From Agromyces protaetiae (GTDB taxonomy: Bacteria; Actinomycetota; Actinomycetes; Actinomycetales; Microbacteriaceae), in the NCBI RefSeq assembly GCF_004135405.1, contig NZ_CP035491.1:682001-746000 (forward strand): DNA of 64,000 nucleotides, given 5' to 3'. The position numbers and the translations under genes are program-made. The notes under the pieces are model-generated. The model did no database searches, was not told the origin of the DNA, and was given only the letters and a program-made list of their open reading frames with translations. Positions 18,646 through 27,693 of this stretch are shown here, piece by piece; within the stretch, counting starts at the first letter, position 1; each line of letters opens with the position of its first letter.

Positions 18646-18675
18646 GGAGCGCCGGCCCTTCGGGGTCGGCGCTCC
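18646..18675 (+). terminator. hairpin terminator after the M6 protease
   Basis: GGAGCGCCGGCC / GGTCGGCGCTCC pair over 11 of 12 positions around the loop CTTCGG. There is no T-tract, as is usual in actinobacteria. Confidence 0.7.
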
Positions 18676-18748
18676 GTCGCGTTCGAGGCGGGTTCGGGGC
18701 ATCCGGATGTCTCTGAGCGCGCGCGTCTTCGAAAGCCGCGCCTCCCGG

Positions 18749-19333
18749 TCAGTCGAGCCCGGCGACCCGGCGCGCCTCGCGCGTGAAGCCCTCGCGAACG
18801 GATGCCCCGTCGAGCGCATTGCCGACGAACATCGCATCGCGCAGCAGCACAAGGGCCGCTGCTGCGGCGGCGGGGTCTGCGACGTGGGCCGCTGCGAGGT
18901 CGCGCTCGAGCTCGCTGCGGAACCAGGCACGGTGCGCGGCGACGATCCGTCGCACGTCGCTATCGGGATCGGCGTACTCGGCGGCAGCGTTGATGAACGG
19001 GCAGCCGCGCGTGTGACGGCGCTCGGCGTCGTCGGCGATGCCCTCGATGATCGCCGCGAGGAGCGCCCGCGGGTCGCCGTCGAGTTGCTCGTGGGCCGCG
19101 GCGAACGCCTGACGGATGCCCGCGTCTTCGAGGCCGAGGTAAGCGGCGACGAGTGCCTCTTTGCCCGCGAAGTGCCGGTACATCGTGGCGCGCGTGACGT
19201 TCGCCTCGGAGAGCACGCGGTCGACGCCGACGCCGTGGATGCCCTCGCGGTAGAAGAGGTCGGCCGCCGTCTGCAGCAGCCGCTCGCGCGGCTCGGAGCG
19301 GCGGGCGCCGTCCGTCTCGATCACAGTGCTCAT
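18749..19333 (-). CDS. TetR-family transcriptional repressor
   Basis: 194 residues. The HTH at about 17-63 contains VDRVLSEANVTRATMYRHFAGKEALV. The C-terminal domain carries RGCPFINAAAEYADPDSDV, a form common in TetR proteins of the reactive-compound/efflux group, with a single conserved cysteine that may sense ligand. A 14-bp palindrome 15 bp upstream of the start is its likely operator and also lies before the divergent DUF2804 gene. Confidence 0.9.
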   Translation of the reverse strand: MSTVIETDGARRSEPRERLLQTAADLFYREGIHGVGVDRVLSEANVTRATMYRHFAGKEALVAAYLGLEDAGIRQAFAAAHEQLDGDPRALLAAIIEGIADDAERRHTRGCPFINAAAEYADPDSDVRRIVAAHRAWFRSELERDLAAAHVADPAAAAAALVLLRDAMFVGNALDGASVREGFTREARRVAGLD

Positions 19334-19347
19334 GGCTGATGCAACAC

Positions 19348-19361
19348 AGAACGATCGTTCT
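19348..19361. promoter_or_regulatory. 14-bp perfect palindrome AGAACGATCGTTCT
   Basis: Lies in the 85-bp gap between divergent TetR and DUF2804 genes, 15 bp from the TetR start. AACGATCGTT resembles known operators of TetR-type regulators. Confidence 0.75.
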
Positions 19362-19418
19362 TATTCCTGGGTTCGGGCCTGTCGGGTACGGTGGCGTCAC
19401 CCGAACCCTGGAGGCAGC

Positions 19419-20456
19419 GTGGCCACCGCCCAGCCCGAATCAGCCCATAGCCGCGAGCGCGAGCTCACCGAGCGCGTCTCGCTCACCGGCCCAGACGGGC
19501 TGCTGAACCCCGCCGCAGTGGGGTGGTCGAGACATCCGCTCCACGACACGTCGGGCATCGGCGGCCGAGGCACGCGTGCCCGATTCCGCAACAAGCGATG
19601 GGAGTACTGGGCGTTCACGACGCCCGACGTCATCGCCGCGGTCACGATCGCGGCGCTCGACTACGCGACGATGACGCAAGTGTGGGTGTACGTGCGCGCG
19701 ACGGGCGAGGCGATCGACCGGTCGACGATCACGCCGCTCACGCGCGGGGTCGTGCTGCCCGGGTCGCTCGGCGACGGGCGTGCGAGTGCGAGCGTGCCGG
19801 GCATCGAGGCATCCGTCGAAGAGATCGAAGGCGGCACCCGCATCACGGCGCACACCGACCGCGTGCGCGTCGACGTCGTCGCCGAGCGGCCCGACGGCCA
19901 CGAGGCGCTCGGCGTCGTCGTGCCGTGGAGCGCCCGCCGGTTCCAGTACACCGTCAAGGACGTCGCACGCCCCGCCCACGGCACGATCGTCGTCGACGAC
20001 CAGGCGTTCGACGTGCCCGCGGGCGAGAGCTGGGCGGTGCTCGACCACGGCCGCGGGCGCTGGCCGTACTCGATGCGCTGGCACTGGGGCGCCGCGTCGG
20101 GCGTCGAGCACGGCGTGCGACTCGGATTGCAGCTCGGTGGCCTCTGGACGGCGGGCACGGGCTCGACCGAGAACGCGATCTCGGTCGACGGCCGGCTCAC
20201 GAAGCTCGGGGACGAACTCGACTGGCGCTTCGACCCGGCCGACCACCTCGCCCCGTGGACGATCACGGGCACCGGCGTCGACCTCGTCTTCACGCCCTTC
20301 CACGACCGCGTCGCGAAGACCGCGCTCGGCATCGTCTCGTCGGAGACGCATCAGTGCTTCGGCACGTATCGCGGCGAGGTTCAGGATGTCTCGGGCGCGA
20401 CGATCCCGATCGACGCCCTTCTCGGCTTCGCCGAGGTCGTTCGCCAGCGGTGGTGA
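19419..20456 (+). CDS. DUF2804 domain-containing protein
   Basis: 345 residues from GTG 19419, with GGAGG 8 nt upstream; the frame extends further 5' but without matching family residues. RFRNKRWEYWAFTTPD near residue 45, VPWSARRFQYTVKDVARP near 170 and the C-terminal VSSETHQCFGTY identify DUF2804. The function of the family is unknown; it looks like a soluble, lipocalin-like beta protein. It may be controlled by the divergent TetR gene. Confidence 0.88.
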   Translation: MATAQPESAHSRERELTERVSLTGPDGLLNPAAVGWSRHPLHDTSGIGGRGTRARFRNKRWEYWAFTTPDVIAAVTIAALDYATMTQVWVYVRATGEAIDRSTITPLTRGVVLPGSLGDGRASASVPGIEASVEEIEGGTRITAHTDRVRVDVVAERPDGHEALGVVVPWSARRFQYTVKDVARPAHGTIVVDDQAFDVPAGESWAVLDHGRGRWPYSMRWHWGAASGVEHGVRLGLQLGGLWTAGTGSTENAISVDGRLTKLGDELDWRFDPADHLAPWTITGTGVDLVFTPFHDRVAKTALGIVSSETHQCFGTYRGEVQDVSGATIPIDALLGFAEVVRQRW

Positions 20457-20466
20457 GGGTCGCGCA

Positions 20467-20522
20467 GTGAGGGCGCCAACCGGGGATACGGGTGTGCCGA
20501 TTCCCCGGGTTGGCGTCCTCAC
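20467..20522. terminator. long bidirectional terminator hairpin
   Basis: Arms of about 20 bp, GTGAGGGCGCCAACCGGGGA (20467-20486) and its complement at 20502-20522, with one mismatch and one bulge. It sits between the convergent DUF2804 and MFS genes. Confidence 0.8.
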
Positions 20523-20536
20523 GCGCGTCGGGGCGG

Positions 20537-21988
20537 TCAGACCCGAGCGGGGTCCGCAGGTGCGGCCTCGGCCACGGGCTTCTTCGGGATGAACCACGCG
20601 AGCACGAGCGGCACCGCCGCGAATGCGAGCACCCACCAGAAGGTGCCGCCGAAGGCGGCCAGGGCCGCGGCGGGGGTCGCGGCATCCGCCATTCTCGACT
20701 GCAGGACGACCGCGATGACCGCGACGCCGAACGGCGCGCCGACGCGCTGCACGACGCTGAACGCGGCGGAGCCGCGCGGGGTCTCGTCGGGGCTGAGGCT
20801 TGCGAACGCGAGGGTCATGACGGGCAGGCTCACGGCGCCGAGTCCGATGCCGAGGACGAACTGCGCGGCGAGGAGCAGCACCTCTCCCCCGCTCGTGCCC
20901 GCGAGGGCGAACGGCACGATGCCGAGCATCGTGAGCACGACGCCGCCCGCGACGACGAACCGGCCGTCGATGTTCGCGAGGAACCTGCGCGAGAGCACGA
21001 GGAACAGGATCGTGCCGAGCCCCTGCGGGATGAGCAGGAGGCCCGTCGCAGCGACCGATTCGCCGCGGATCTGCTGGTAGAAGAGCGGCAGCAGGAACAT
21101 GATCGCGTACACCGAGAATCCGCCGACGAACGTGATGACGCTCGAGAGGCCGAAGCTGCGGCGGGCGAAGACGCGCACGTCGACGAGCGGTGCGACGCGC
21201 TTCACGGTGAGGGCGTGGGCGATGAAGCCGACGAGGAGGGCCGCGCCGGCGGCGAGCGGCACCCATGACTCGGGGGCGCCGAACGCGTCGGGGCCGCCCG
21301 CCTGGCTGATGCCGTAGGCGACCGCGGCGACGCCGGGCGTGAGCAGCAGGAAGCCGACGAGATCGAACGTGCGTCCACGCTGGCCCGCGTCGCGCGGCAG
21401 CACCCTGGGCGCGAACGCGAGCGCGGCGATGCAGATCGGCACGTTGACGAAGAACAGCCAGTGCCAGTCGAGCGACTCGATGATCGCGCCGCCGATGACG
21501 GGGCCGAGGATGGGCGCGAGCTGGCCCGGCAGGGCGATCGCGATCATCGCCTGCCCGATCCGCTCGCGGCCTGCGGCGCGGGTCAGGATCGTGATCGTGA
21601 CGGGCAGGATCATGCCCGCCCCGAGGCCCTGCAGCACGCGGAACGCGACGAGCAGCGGCAGCGTGCCCGCGAACCCGCACAGGAGCGACCCGACGAGGAA
21701 CGCGCTGATCGCCGCGATCCAGACCCGACGGGCGCCGATCCGCTCGGCCGCCCAGCCGCTCACGGGGATGACGGCGACGTAGGCGAGGAGGTAGGCGGTC
21801 GACACCCACTGGGTCTGTGCGACGGTCGTGCCGAACGTCGTGTGGAGGTGGTCGAGGGCGATGTTGACGATGGTCGTGTCGAGGAGTGAGGTGATCGCCC
21901 CGAGCACGAGGACGGCGCTGATGAGGTTCAGCCGGCGCGCCGACACCGGTCCGAGATCCGCGGATGTCGCGGGGCTGATCGTGTTCAT
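20537..21988 (-). CDS. MFS drug exporter of the DHA2 (EmrB/QacA-like) type
   Basis: 483 residues from ATG 21988. About 14 hydrophobic helices. LDTTIVNIALDHLHTTFG in helix 1 and GWAAERIGARRVW in the first loop are DHA2 hallmarks; LPVMTLAFASLSPDETPRGSA is also typical. It probably pumps drugs out using the proton gradient. It is divergent from a TetR gene, with two 16-bp operators in the 80-bp gap, a standard exporter/repressor module. Confidence 0.93.
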   Translation of the reverse strand: MNTISPATSADLGPVSARRLNLISAVLVLGAITSLLDTTIVNIALDHLHTTFGTTVAQTQWVSTAYLLAYVAVIPVSGWAAERIGARRVWIAAISAFLVGSLLCGFAGTLPLLVAFRVLQGLGAGMILPVTITILTRAAGRERIGQAMIAIALPGQLAPILGPVIGGAIIESLDWHWLFFVNVPICIAALAFAPRVLPRDAGQRGRTFDLVGFLLLTPGVAAVAYGISQAGGPDAFGAPESWVPLAAGAALLVGFIAHALTVKRVAPLVDVRVFARRSFGLSSVITFVGGFSVYAIMFLLPLFYQQIRGESVAATGLLLIPQGLGTILFLVLSRRFLANIDGRFVVAGGVVLTMLGIVPFALAGTSGGEVLLLAAQFVLGIGLGAVSLPVMTLAFASLSPDETPRGSAAFSVVQRVGAPFGVAVIAVVLQSRMADAATPAAALAAFGGTFWWVLAFAAVPLVLAWFIPKKPVAEAAPADPARV

Positions 21989-21999
21989 GCGAGCCACAC

Positions 22000-22037
22000 T
22001 ACACCGTGCAGTGTAGTTGAGTACACCGAGCGGTGTA
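22000..22037. promoter_or_regulatory. pair of TetR operators TACACCGNGCRGTGTA
   Basis: TACACCGTGCAGTGTA at 22000-22015 and TACACCGAGCGGTGTA at 22022-22037, 22 bp apart centre to centre (two helical turns), between the divergent MFS and TetR genes. Confidence 0.85.
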
Positions 22038-22068
22038 GACTTTCGGAGAACACGCAGGAGAGGCATCC

Positions 22069-22731
22069 GTGACCGTCGCAGACCAGACGCAACAGGCGAA
22101 GCCCGTGCGCGACGGCAACGCGCAGAAGCGCGCCGCGATCCTCGCCGCGGCCCGCGCGCTCTTCGTCCGCGACGGCGTCGAACGCACGAGCATGGATGCG
22201 ATCGCCGCCGAGGCGGGCGTCTCCAAGCGCACCGTGTACGACTACTACGGCGACAAGCGCGGGCTGCTCCTCGGCGTCATCGAAGACGCCGGCGCAACCC
22301 TCGTCGCCGCCCTCGACCGCGCGCTCGACACCCACCTCTCCGACGACGCCGACCTGCCCGACGTGCCGAGCCTCGAGCGCGCCCTCGTCGCCTTCGCCGA
22401 CGACGTCGGCACGACCATGATCGCCACGACCGACTACGCGGCGACCGTGCGACTCGTGACCGAGAACACCGCCTGGCTGCCCGACCTCGACGAGCACCCG
22501 CTCGCGACCGCACCCGAAGAGGCCCTCGCCGAGCGCTTCGCCCACTTCGCCGCGATCGGCCTCGTCGACGCCGACGACCCGCGCCTCGCCGCCGACCACT
22601 TCAACGCGCTCACGACCCTCCTCGCCTTCAACGGCTCCCCTACGGGCCGCACCCCCGAACGCATCCGGCAGGTCATGGCCGACGGCGTGCACGCGTGGAT
22701 CCGCGCCTACGGCGCACGCGACCGCGGGTGA
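22069..22731 (+). CDS. TetR-family repressor of the adjacent exporter
   Basis: 220 residues, GTG start. The HTH at about 19-65 has MDAIAAEAGVSKRTVYDYYGDKRGLL. The ligand domain has a TetR_C-like run DHFNALTTLLAFN as seen in exporter-linked repressors. The two operators in front of it and the divergent DHA2 pump make it the likely repressor of both. Confidence 0.92.
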   Translation: MTVADQTQQAKPVRDGNAQKRAAILAAARALFVRDGVERTSMDAIAAEAGVSKRTVYDYYGDKRGLLLGVIEDAGATLVAALDRALDTHLSDDADLPDVPSLERALVAFADDVGTTMIATTDYAATVRLVTENTAWLPDLDEHPLATAPEEALAERFAHFAAIGLVDADDPRLAADHFNALTTLLAFNGSPTGRTPERIRQVMADGVHAWIRAYGARDRG

Positions 22732-22784
22732 GCCCCGAGCCATCCGCCCCGCCCGCTCTCTAGTCGAGTCATCCTCACCGGCGC

Positions 22785-22790
22785 TACTGT
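22785..22790 (+). promoter_or_regulatory. -10 hexamer TACTGT, leaderless start of second MFS gene
   Basis: TACTGT, 6 nt, GTG 22797. This favours GTG 22797 over the GTG at 22836, which instead has a GGGGGG 5 nt upstream. Confidence 0.55.
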
Positions 22791-22796
22791 CGGAAC

Positions 22797-24527
22797 GTGC
22801 CCGACCGCTCGCGCCGGGCAGACCGGGGGGTCGACGTGAGCAGCACCGCCACCGCATCGACGGATGTCCCGCAGCGCACCTCGTGGCTCCCGATGATCGT
22901 CGTCGTGCTCACCCAGATCCAGGCGTCGTTCTCGATCAACGCGCTCACGGTGTCGATGGCGGGCATCACGACCGACCTCGACACGCCCGCGACCTCGGTC
23001 GGCACCGCGATCACGGCCGGCACGTTCGCGATGGCGGCGTTCATCCTGCTCGGGGCCAAGGTCGGCGCCCGCTTCGGCACGCGCGGCGTGTTCCAGATCG
23101 CCGTCGCGATCCACGCCGTCGCGATGGCGACCGTCGCGGCGGCGGCGACACCCGCCATGCTCTTCGTCGCCCAGGCCGCGGCGGGCACGGTGATCTCGCT
23201 CGTCGCGCCCGCGCTCACCGTGTTCGTCGCCGTCAACTACCGCGGCAGCCAACAGGCGAAGGCGATCGGCCTCCTCGCCGCCGCGATCCCAGGCGCGGGC
23301 GTCCTCGCCCTCCTCATCGCGGGCACGTTCGCGACGACGATCGGGTGGCGGTGGTCGTTCTGGCTCATGGTCGCCCTCGGCGTGCTGAACTTCCTGCTGA
23401 GCTTCCGGCTCAAGAAGGTGCCCGCCCAGCCCGGCCTCTCGATCGACTGGATCGGCGCGCTCATCGCCGCGGTCGGCATCATCCTGATCAGCTTCGGCTT
23501 CTCGGGGCTCGCGACGTGGGGCTTCTGGCTCGCGACCCCCCACGCTCCGTTCGACGTGCTCGGCATCTCGCCCGCGCCGCTCCTCGCCCTCGCGGGCCTC
23601 CTCTTCGTGCAGTTCTTCTTCATGTGGCTGCGGAAGCGCACGCGTGAGGGCAAGCCGCGCATCTTCGACCTGCGGGTGCTCGCGACGGGCTCCGAGCGCG
23701 CCATCACGCTGTGCATGGGCACGATGCTCTTCGTGGGGTCGGCGGCGAACTTCCTCATCCCGCTCTACATGCAGGTCGTGCAGGGCCGCACTGGCCTCGA
23801 GACGAGCTTCGCGATCATCCCGTACACGCTCTCGATCTTCCTCGCGTCGACGTTCATCGCGTTCCTCTACACGCGGTTCACTCCGCGCGTGCTCGCGACC
23901 GCGGGGTTCATCGTCGTCGCGGCGGCGCTCACGCTCCTCGCGTTCACGGTGCGGGGCGAGTGGGGGCAGCTCTCGATCATCGCGGGGCTCATCCTGCTGG
24001 GGCTCGCGCAGGGCTCGATCGTCGCGCTCGTGTTCAACACCCTGCTGTCGGCCGCGCCGCGGCAGCTCGCGGGCGACGTCGGCGCCTGGCGCGGACTCGT
24101 GCACAACACGTTCGCGTCGGTCGGCATCGCGCTCGCCACGACGCTCGCCGTCGGCACCCTCACGGCGCTGCTCCTCGCGGGCGCGGAGGAGCACCCCGAG
24201 ATCAGCGAAGACCTCATCTCGCAGGTGAACTTCGACGACGCGAACTTCCTCACCAACGAGCAGCTCGAGGACGCCCTCGCCGACCGCGCCTCGGGTGCCG
24301 AGCTCGAGGCCGCGATCGAGGTCAACGAGCACGCGCGCCTGCAGTCGCTCCAGCTCTCGCTCCTCGCGCTCGCAGGCGTCGCGCTCCTCGCGATCGTGCC
24401 CGCCACCCGCATGCCGGGCCGCCGCAAGGGCGACCTGCCCGAAAAGCTCGAACCCGACGACGACGACGTCATCGAAGACGACGACTCCGTCGACGAATCG
24501 GATGTCTCGGAAGGGGCCCGCCCATGA
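22797..24527 (+). CDS. MFS transporter with acidic C-terminal tail
   Basis: 576 residues, GTG start. About 14 helices; FSINALTVSMAGITTDLDTP in helix 1 and GAKVGARFGTRGVFQ in the 2-3 loop fit large MFS exporters. A periplasmic insert (EEHPEISEDLISQVNFDDANF) lies before the last helix, and the C-terminus ends in a run of about 20 mostly Asp/Glu residues. Substrate unknown. The stop overlaps the aminopeptidase start by 4 nt (ATGA), so the two are translated together. Confidence 0.88.
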   Translation: MPDRSRRADRGVDVSSTATASTDVPQRTSWLPMIVVVLTQIQASFSINALTVSMAGITTDLDTPATSVGTAITAGTFAMAAFILLGAKVGARFGTRGVFQIAVAIHAVAMATVAAAATPAMLFVAQAAAGTVISLVAPALTVFVAVNYRGSQQAKAIGLLAAAIPGAGVLALLIAGTFATTIGWRWSFWLMVALGVLNFLLSFRLKKVPAQPGLSIDWIGALIAAVGIILISFGFSGLATWGFWLATPHAPFDVLGISPAPLLALAGLLFVQFFFMWLRKRTREGKPRIFDLRVLATGSERAITLCMGTMLFVGSAANFLIPLYMQVVQGRTGLETSFAIIPYTLSIFLASTFIAFLYTRFTPRVLATAGFIVVAAALTLLAFTVRGEWGQLSIIAGLILLGLAQGSIVALVFNTLLSAAPRQLAGDVGAWRGLVHNTFASVGIALATTLAVGTLTALLLAGAEEHPEISEDLISQVNFDDANFLTNEQLEDALADRASGAELEAAIEVNEHARLQSLQLSLLALAGVALLAIVPATRMPGRRKGDLPEKLEPDDDDVIEDDDSVDESDVSEGARP

Positions 24528-26089
24528 CCCGCAGCCCGTACAAGCTCATTCCCGACGGGTTCACGCCGATCCCGTCGCTCGCGGCCTTCGACGCGGTGTC
24601 GATCTTCGTGACGGATGCCTCGACGCCCTCGCCCGCAGCGAAGGTCGACGCCGTCGGCGTGCTCGTCTCCGCCGACGACGACCTCTCCGCAGCACTCGGA
24701 CTCGACGAGTCCGTGCTGAAGCAGCTCGGATTCGAGGCCAAGCCAGGCACGACCCTCGCGCTGCCGCGCGCGTCGGCCGGACTCAGCGTCGCCGTCGGCG
24801 TGGGCGCCGCCGCCGACATCGACACGAAGGTGCTGCGGAGCGCCGCCGCTGCGTTCGTCCGCGCCGTCCCGAAGGCCGCGAGGGTCGCGCTCACCCTGTC
24901 GACCGCCGGCTCCGTCGGCCCGCGAGCTGCAGCTGCCGCGCTCGTCGAGGGCGCACTCCTCGGCCGCTACCGCTACGACGCTCTCAAGGGCGAGCCGCGC
25001 GAGCCCGCCCTCACCCGGCTCGAACTGCGGTTCGGAGAAGCATCGGGGTTCACCGGCGACGGCCCCCTCGAGCAGGCGACCGCCGGGACCACGGAAGGCC
25101 TCGTCACCGCGCGCGCCGCCGCGGTCGCCCGCGACCTCGCGAACACCCCGCCCGGGCACCTCACCGCGAGCGATTTCGCCGACGTCGCCGTCGCGCTGGG
25201 CGAGCGCTTCGGGTTCGACGTCGAAGTGTTCGACAAGGCCGCGCTCATCGACCTCGGCATCGGCGGCCTCCTCGGCGTCAACGCGGCGAGCGCCGAGGAG
25301 CCGCGCATGATCAAGCTCGAGTACACGCCTGCCGGCGAGGCATCCGGCCATCTCGGACTCGTCGGCAAGGGCATCATGTACGACTCGGGCGGCATCAGCC
25401 TGAAGCCGAGCGACCCCATGCACCTGCTCATGAAGATGGACATGGGCGGGGCCGCGGCGATCCTCGGCACGTTCACGGCGCTGTCGTCGTCGGGAGGCAC
25501 GGCCGAGGTCACGGCATGGCTCATGTGCACCGACAACATGCCGTCGGGCTCGGCGTACAAGCTCGGCGACGTGCTGCACGTGCGCGGCGGCAAGACGGTC
25601 GAGGTCAAGAACACCGACGCCGAGGGTCGGCTCGCGATGATGGACGCGCTCGTGCTCGCGACCGAAGCCGGCGTCGACGCGATCATCGACATCGCGACCC
25701 TCACGGGCGCCGCCCTCATGGCGCTCGGGCCCGCGCTCGCGGCCGTCATCGGCAACGACGCAGCGCTCGTCGACCTCATCGAAGCGGCGGGTTCGGAGGT
25801 CGACGAGCGCGTGTGGGAGCTGCCGCTCGAACGGTCGTACCGCAAGCAGCTCGACTCGGATGTCGCGGACCTCTCGAACCTCGGCGGCCCATACGCCGGC
25901 GCGACGACCGCGGCGCTCTTCCTCGCCGAGTTCGTCGGCGAGACGCCGTGGGCGCACCTCGACATCGCGGGCACGATGCAGTCGGACGCCGACGACGCGT
26001 GGAAGTCGAAGGGCGCGACGGGCTGGGGAGCGAGGCTCCTCTTCGAAGTCGCGCGCGATTACGTGCCGCCGTACCGGCCGGGCGAGTGA
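24524..26089 (+). CDS. pepA: leucyl aminopeptidase (M17 family)
   Basis: 521 residues. The C-terminal catalytic domain shows GKGIMYDSGGISLKP, KMDMGGAAAI and the signature NTDAEGRLAMMDAL, which supply the two-zinc ligands Lys, Asp, Asp, Asp and Glu. The N-terminal macro-like domain is about residues 1-190. A cytosolic hexameric enzyme that removes N-terminal residues from peptides. Coupling to an exporter is unusual; it may simply share a promoter. Confidence 0.94.
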   Translation: MTRSPYKLIPDGFTPIPSLAAFDAVSIFVTDASTPSPAAKVDAVGVLVSADDDLSAALGLDESVLKQLGFEAKPGTTLALPRASAGLSVAVGVGAAADIDTKVLRSAAAAFVRAVPKAARVALTLSTAGSVGPRAAAAALVEGALLGRYRYDALKGEPREPALTRLELRFGEASGFTGDGPLEQATAGTTEGLVTARAAAVARDLANTPPGHLTASDFADVAVALGERFGFDVEVFDKAALIDLGIGGLLGVNAASAEEPRMIKLEYTPAGEASGHLGLVGKGIMYDSGGISLKPSDPMHLLMKMDMGGAAAILGTFTALSSSGGTAEVTAWLMCTDNMPSGSAYKLGDVLHVRGGKTVEVKNTDAEGRLAMMDALVLATEAGVDAIIDIATLTGAALMALGPALAAVIGNDAALVDLIEAAGSEVDERVWELPLERSYRKQLDSDVADLSNLGGPYAGATTAALFLAEFVGETPWAHLDIAGTMQSDADDAWKSKGATGWGARLLFEVARDYVPPYRPGE

Positions 26090-26142
26090 CGGTTCTGCAC
26101 AGGCGGTCTGCGCGCTCCCCCGCACGGTGATTCAATCGGTGG

Positions 26143-26400
26143 ATGCCTCGCGCCCGAGTCCACTCCCAGGTGCCGCCCGCCGCCGACTTCGAGAACCTTC
26201 TCATCGCCCACGACATCTCCCTCGGTGCATACCGAACGCCCGACTCCGGCGGCTGCGTCGGCGGAATCACCACGACCGTCACGGTGTCGACCCGCACGTC
26301 GGGCGATCACGAGTTGTGGATCGACGGCTGCCAGGCACCCGACGGCACGTTCGAGGACGAAGCCACCGACCTCTTCAGCGACTACCGCGAAGGGCACTGA
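26143..26400 (+). CDS. small hypothetical protein
   Basis: 85 residues with two cysteines (GGCVGG, DGCQAP) and an acidic C-terminus. Third codon positions are strongly G/C and no convincing alternative frame exists, so I take it as real. No Shine-Dalgarno; TTCAAT lies 6 nt before the ATG and may be a weak leaderless -10. Its stop lies 3 nt from the convergent TetR stop. Family not recognised. Confidence 0.6.
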   Translation: MPRARVHSQVPPAADFENLLIAHDISLGAYRTPDSGGCVGGITTTVTVSTRTSGDHELWIDGCQAPDGTFEDEATDLFSDYREGH

Positions 26401-26403
26401 GCG

Positions 26404-27048
26404 TCAGCGCACGCCGACCGCGAGCCATCCGTCGATCGTGCGCGATGCGGCGCGCTCGAACTCGCCGTCGTCGCCCGCGCGCAGCCCCAGCGCGACGCCC
26501 GCCTCGGTGATGGGGTTCGGCGGGGTGTCGTTCCAGAGGGTCACGGGTTCGTGAGCGCCGGATGCCTCGGCCCACGCCGTCTCGACGGCGACGTGCCCGA
26601 ACACCTGCGCGAGGAGCGCGTGCGCCGCCCTCGCCGCATCGTCGGTCGAGAGGCCCGCCACGACGTAGGCGGCGCCGAGCCGCTCGAGGAGGGCGACGGC
26701 GCGCGGCCCGTCGAGGGGACCGCTCGTCACAAGCACGATCGCACCCGCGTGCTCGCGCAGGCGCGCGCGGAGCGCGAGGGCGGTCTCGAGCAGGTAGGCG
26801 CGGGGATCGACCGCGTAACCGGGATCAGCGGTTTCATTCTCGCCGACGCCCGCGATGAGCTCCTCGACCATCGCGCCGAGCAACGCGCCCTTCGACGCGA
26901 AATAGGTGTACATCGCCGTCGGAGTGAGGCCGAGCGCCGCAGCGACGCCGCGCACCGACACGGCGGCGAAGCCCTTCTGCTCGAGGATCTCGAACGCGGC
27001 GACGACGATGTCGGTCTGGCTGATGCTGCGGCGGGGGCCGGGTTTCAT
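26404..27048 (-). CDS. TetR-family transcriptional regulator
   Basis: 214 residues. The HTH at about 12-55 contains VRGVAAALGLTPTAMYTYFASKGALL. The C-terminal domain (TetR_C_33-like, TSGPLDGPRAVALLERL) binds an unknown ligand. The next gene in the same direction upstream is far away and no palindrome stands out before it, so the target is unclear. Confidence 0.87.
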   Translation of the reverse strand: MKPGPRRSISQTDIVVAAFEILEQKGFAAVSVRGVAAALGLTPTAMYTYFASKGALLGAMVEELIAGVGENETADPGYAVDPRAYLLETALALRARLREHAGAIVLVTSGPLDGPRAVALLERLGAAYVVAGLSTDDAARAAHALLAQVFGHVAVETAWAEASGAHEPVTLWNDTPPNPITEAGVALGLRAGDDGEFERAASRTIDGWLAVGVR

Positions 27049-27108
27049 GCGGGCGGAGGCTCCTCGGTCGGTCCCGACTACGCTACCCGGCGAATTGCGG
27101 CATCCGCC

Positions 27109-27663
27109 TCACCGCACCCAGCGGACCTCTTGCACCTTCCAGAACTCGTCGAACTTCTCCGTGCCGTCGGGCGCGAACCTATTGCGCAGGTAGAAGGCCT
27201 GCGCCCGCGGGTTGTCGTCGAGCACCCACAGGAACGCCGGGCGGTCGCCGATCGACGCGTCGAGGAGCGCCTGGCCGACCCCCGACCCGTGGTGCGCTTC
27301 GAGCACGTAGATCGCGTCGAGCGAGAGCGGTCGCGGGCGGTCGGGGTCGGCGGCCGAGACATCCGAGACTGAGACATCCGCCGCTCGCGGCTCGCTCGTG
27401 CTCGCGAAGCCGACGATCTCGCCGTCGACCTCGGCGACGCGCACGCCCATCATCCTGAACCCCTCGGGCGGCGGATACACGCCCGACGAGATCGCGGCGT
27501 TCGCCGTCCACATGAGGATGCGGTCGCGCATCGGCCAGCCCTCGACGGCGTCGCGCGCGACCCGGCCGGTGTCGACATAGACCTCATGGTGGGAGGCCCA
27601 GTGCACGCGCGCGATCGCGGGCGCGTCGGCGACGACCGCCGGGCGCACGACGAACGCGCTCAC
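27109..27663 (-). CDS. GNAT-family N-acetyltransferase
   Basis: 184 residues from the GTG at 27663; another GTG at 27681 would add 6. FVVRPAVVADAPAIARVHWAS is a typical GNAT start, and LDAIYVLEAHHGSGVGQALLD contains the acetyl-CoA binding Q/R-x-x-G-x-G/A loop as HHGSGVG. It transfers acetyl from acetyl-CoA to an unknown amine. It lies 30 nt downstream of the glutathione peroxidase gene and is likely in the same operon. Confidence 0.87.
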   Translation of the reverse strand: MSAFVVRPAVVADAPAIARVHWASHHEVYVDTGRVARDAVEGWPMRDRILMWTANAAISSGVYPPPEGFRMMGVRVAEVDGEIVGFASTSEPRAADVSVSDVSAADPDRPRPLSLDAIYVLEAHHGSGVGQALLDASIGDRPAFLWVLDDNPRAQAFYLRNRFAPDGTEKFDEFWKVQEVRWVR

Positions 27664-27693
27664 GCGCACGCCGCCCCGCACGACGGCACGGCT

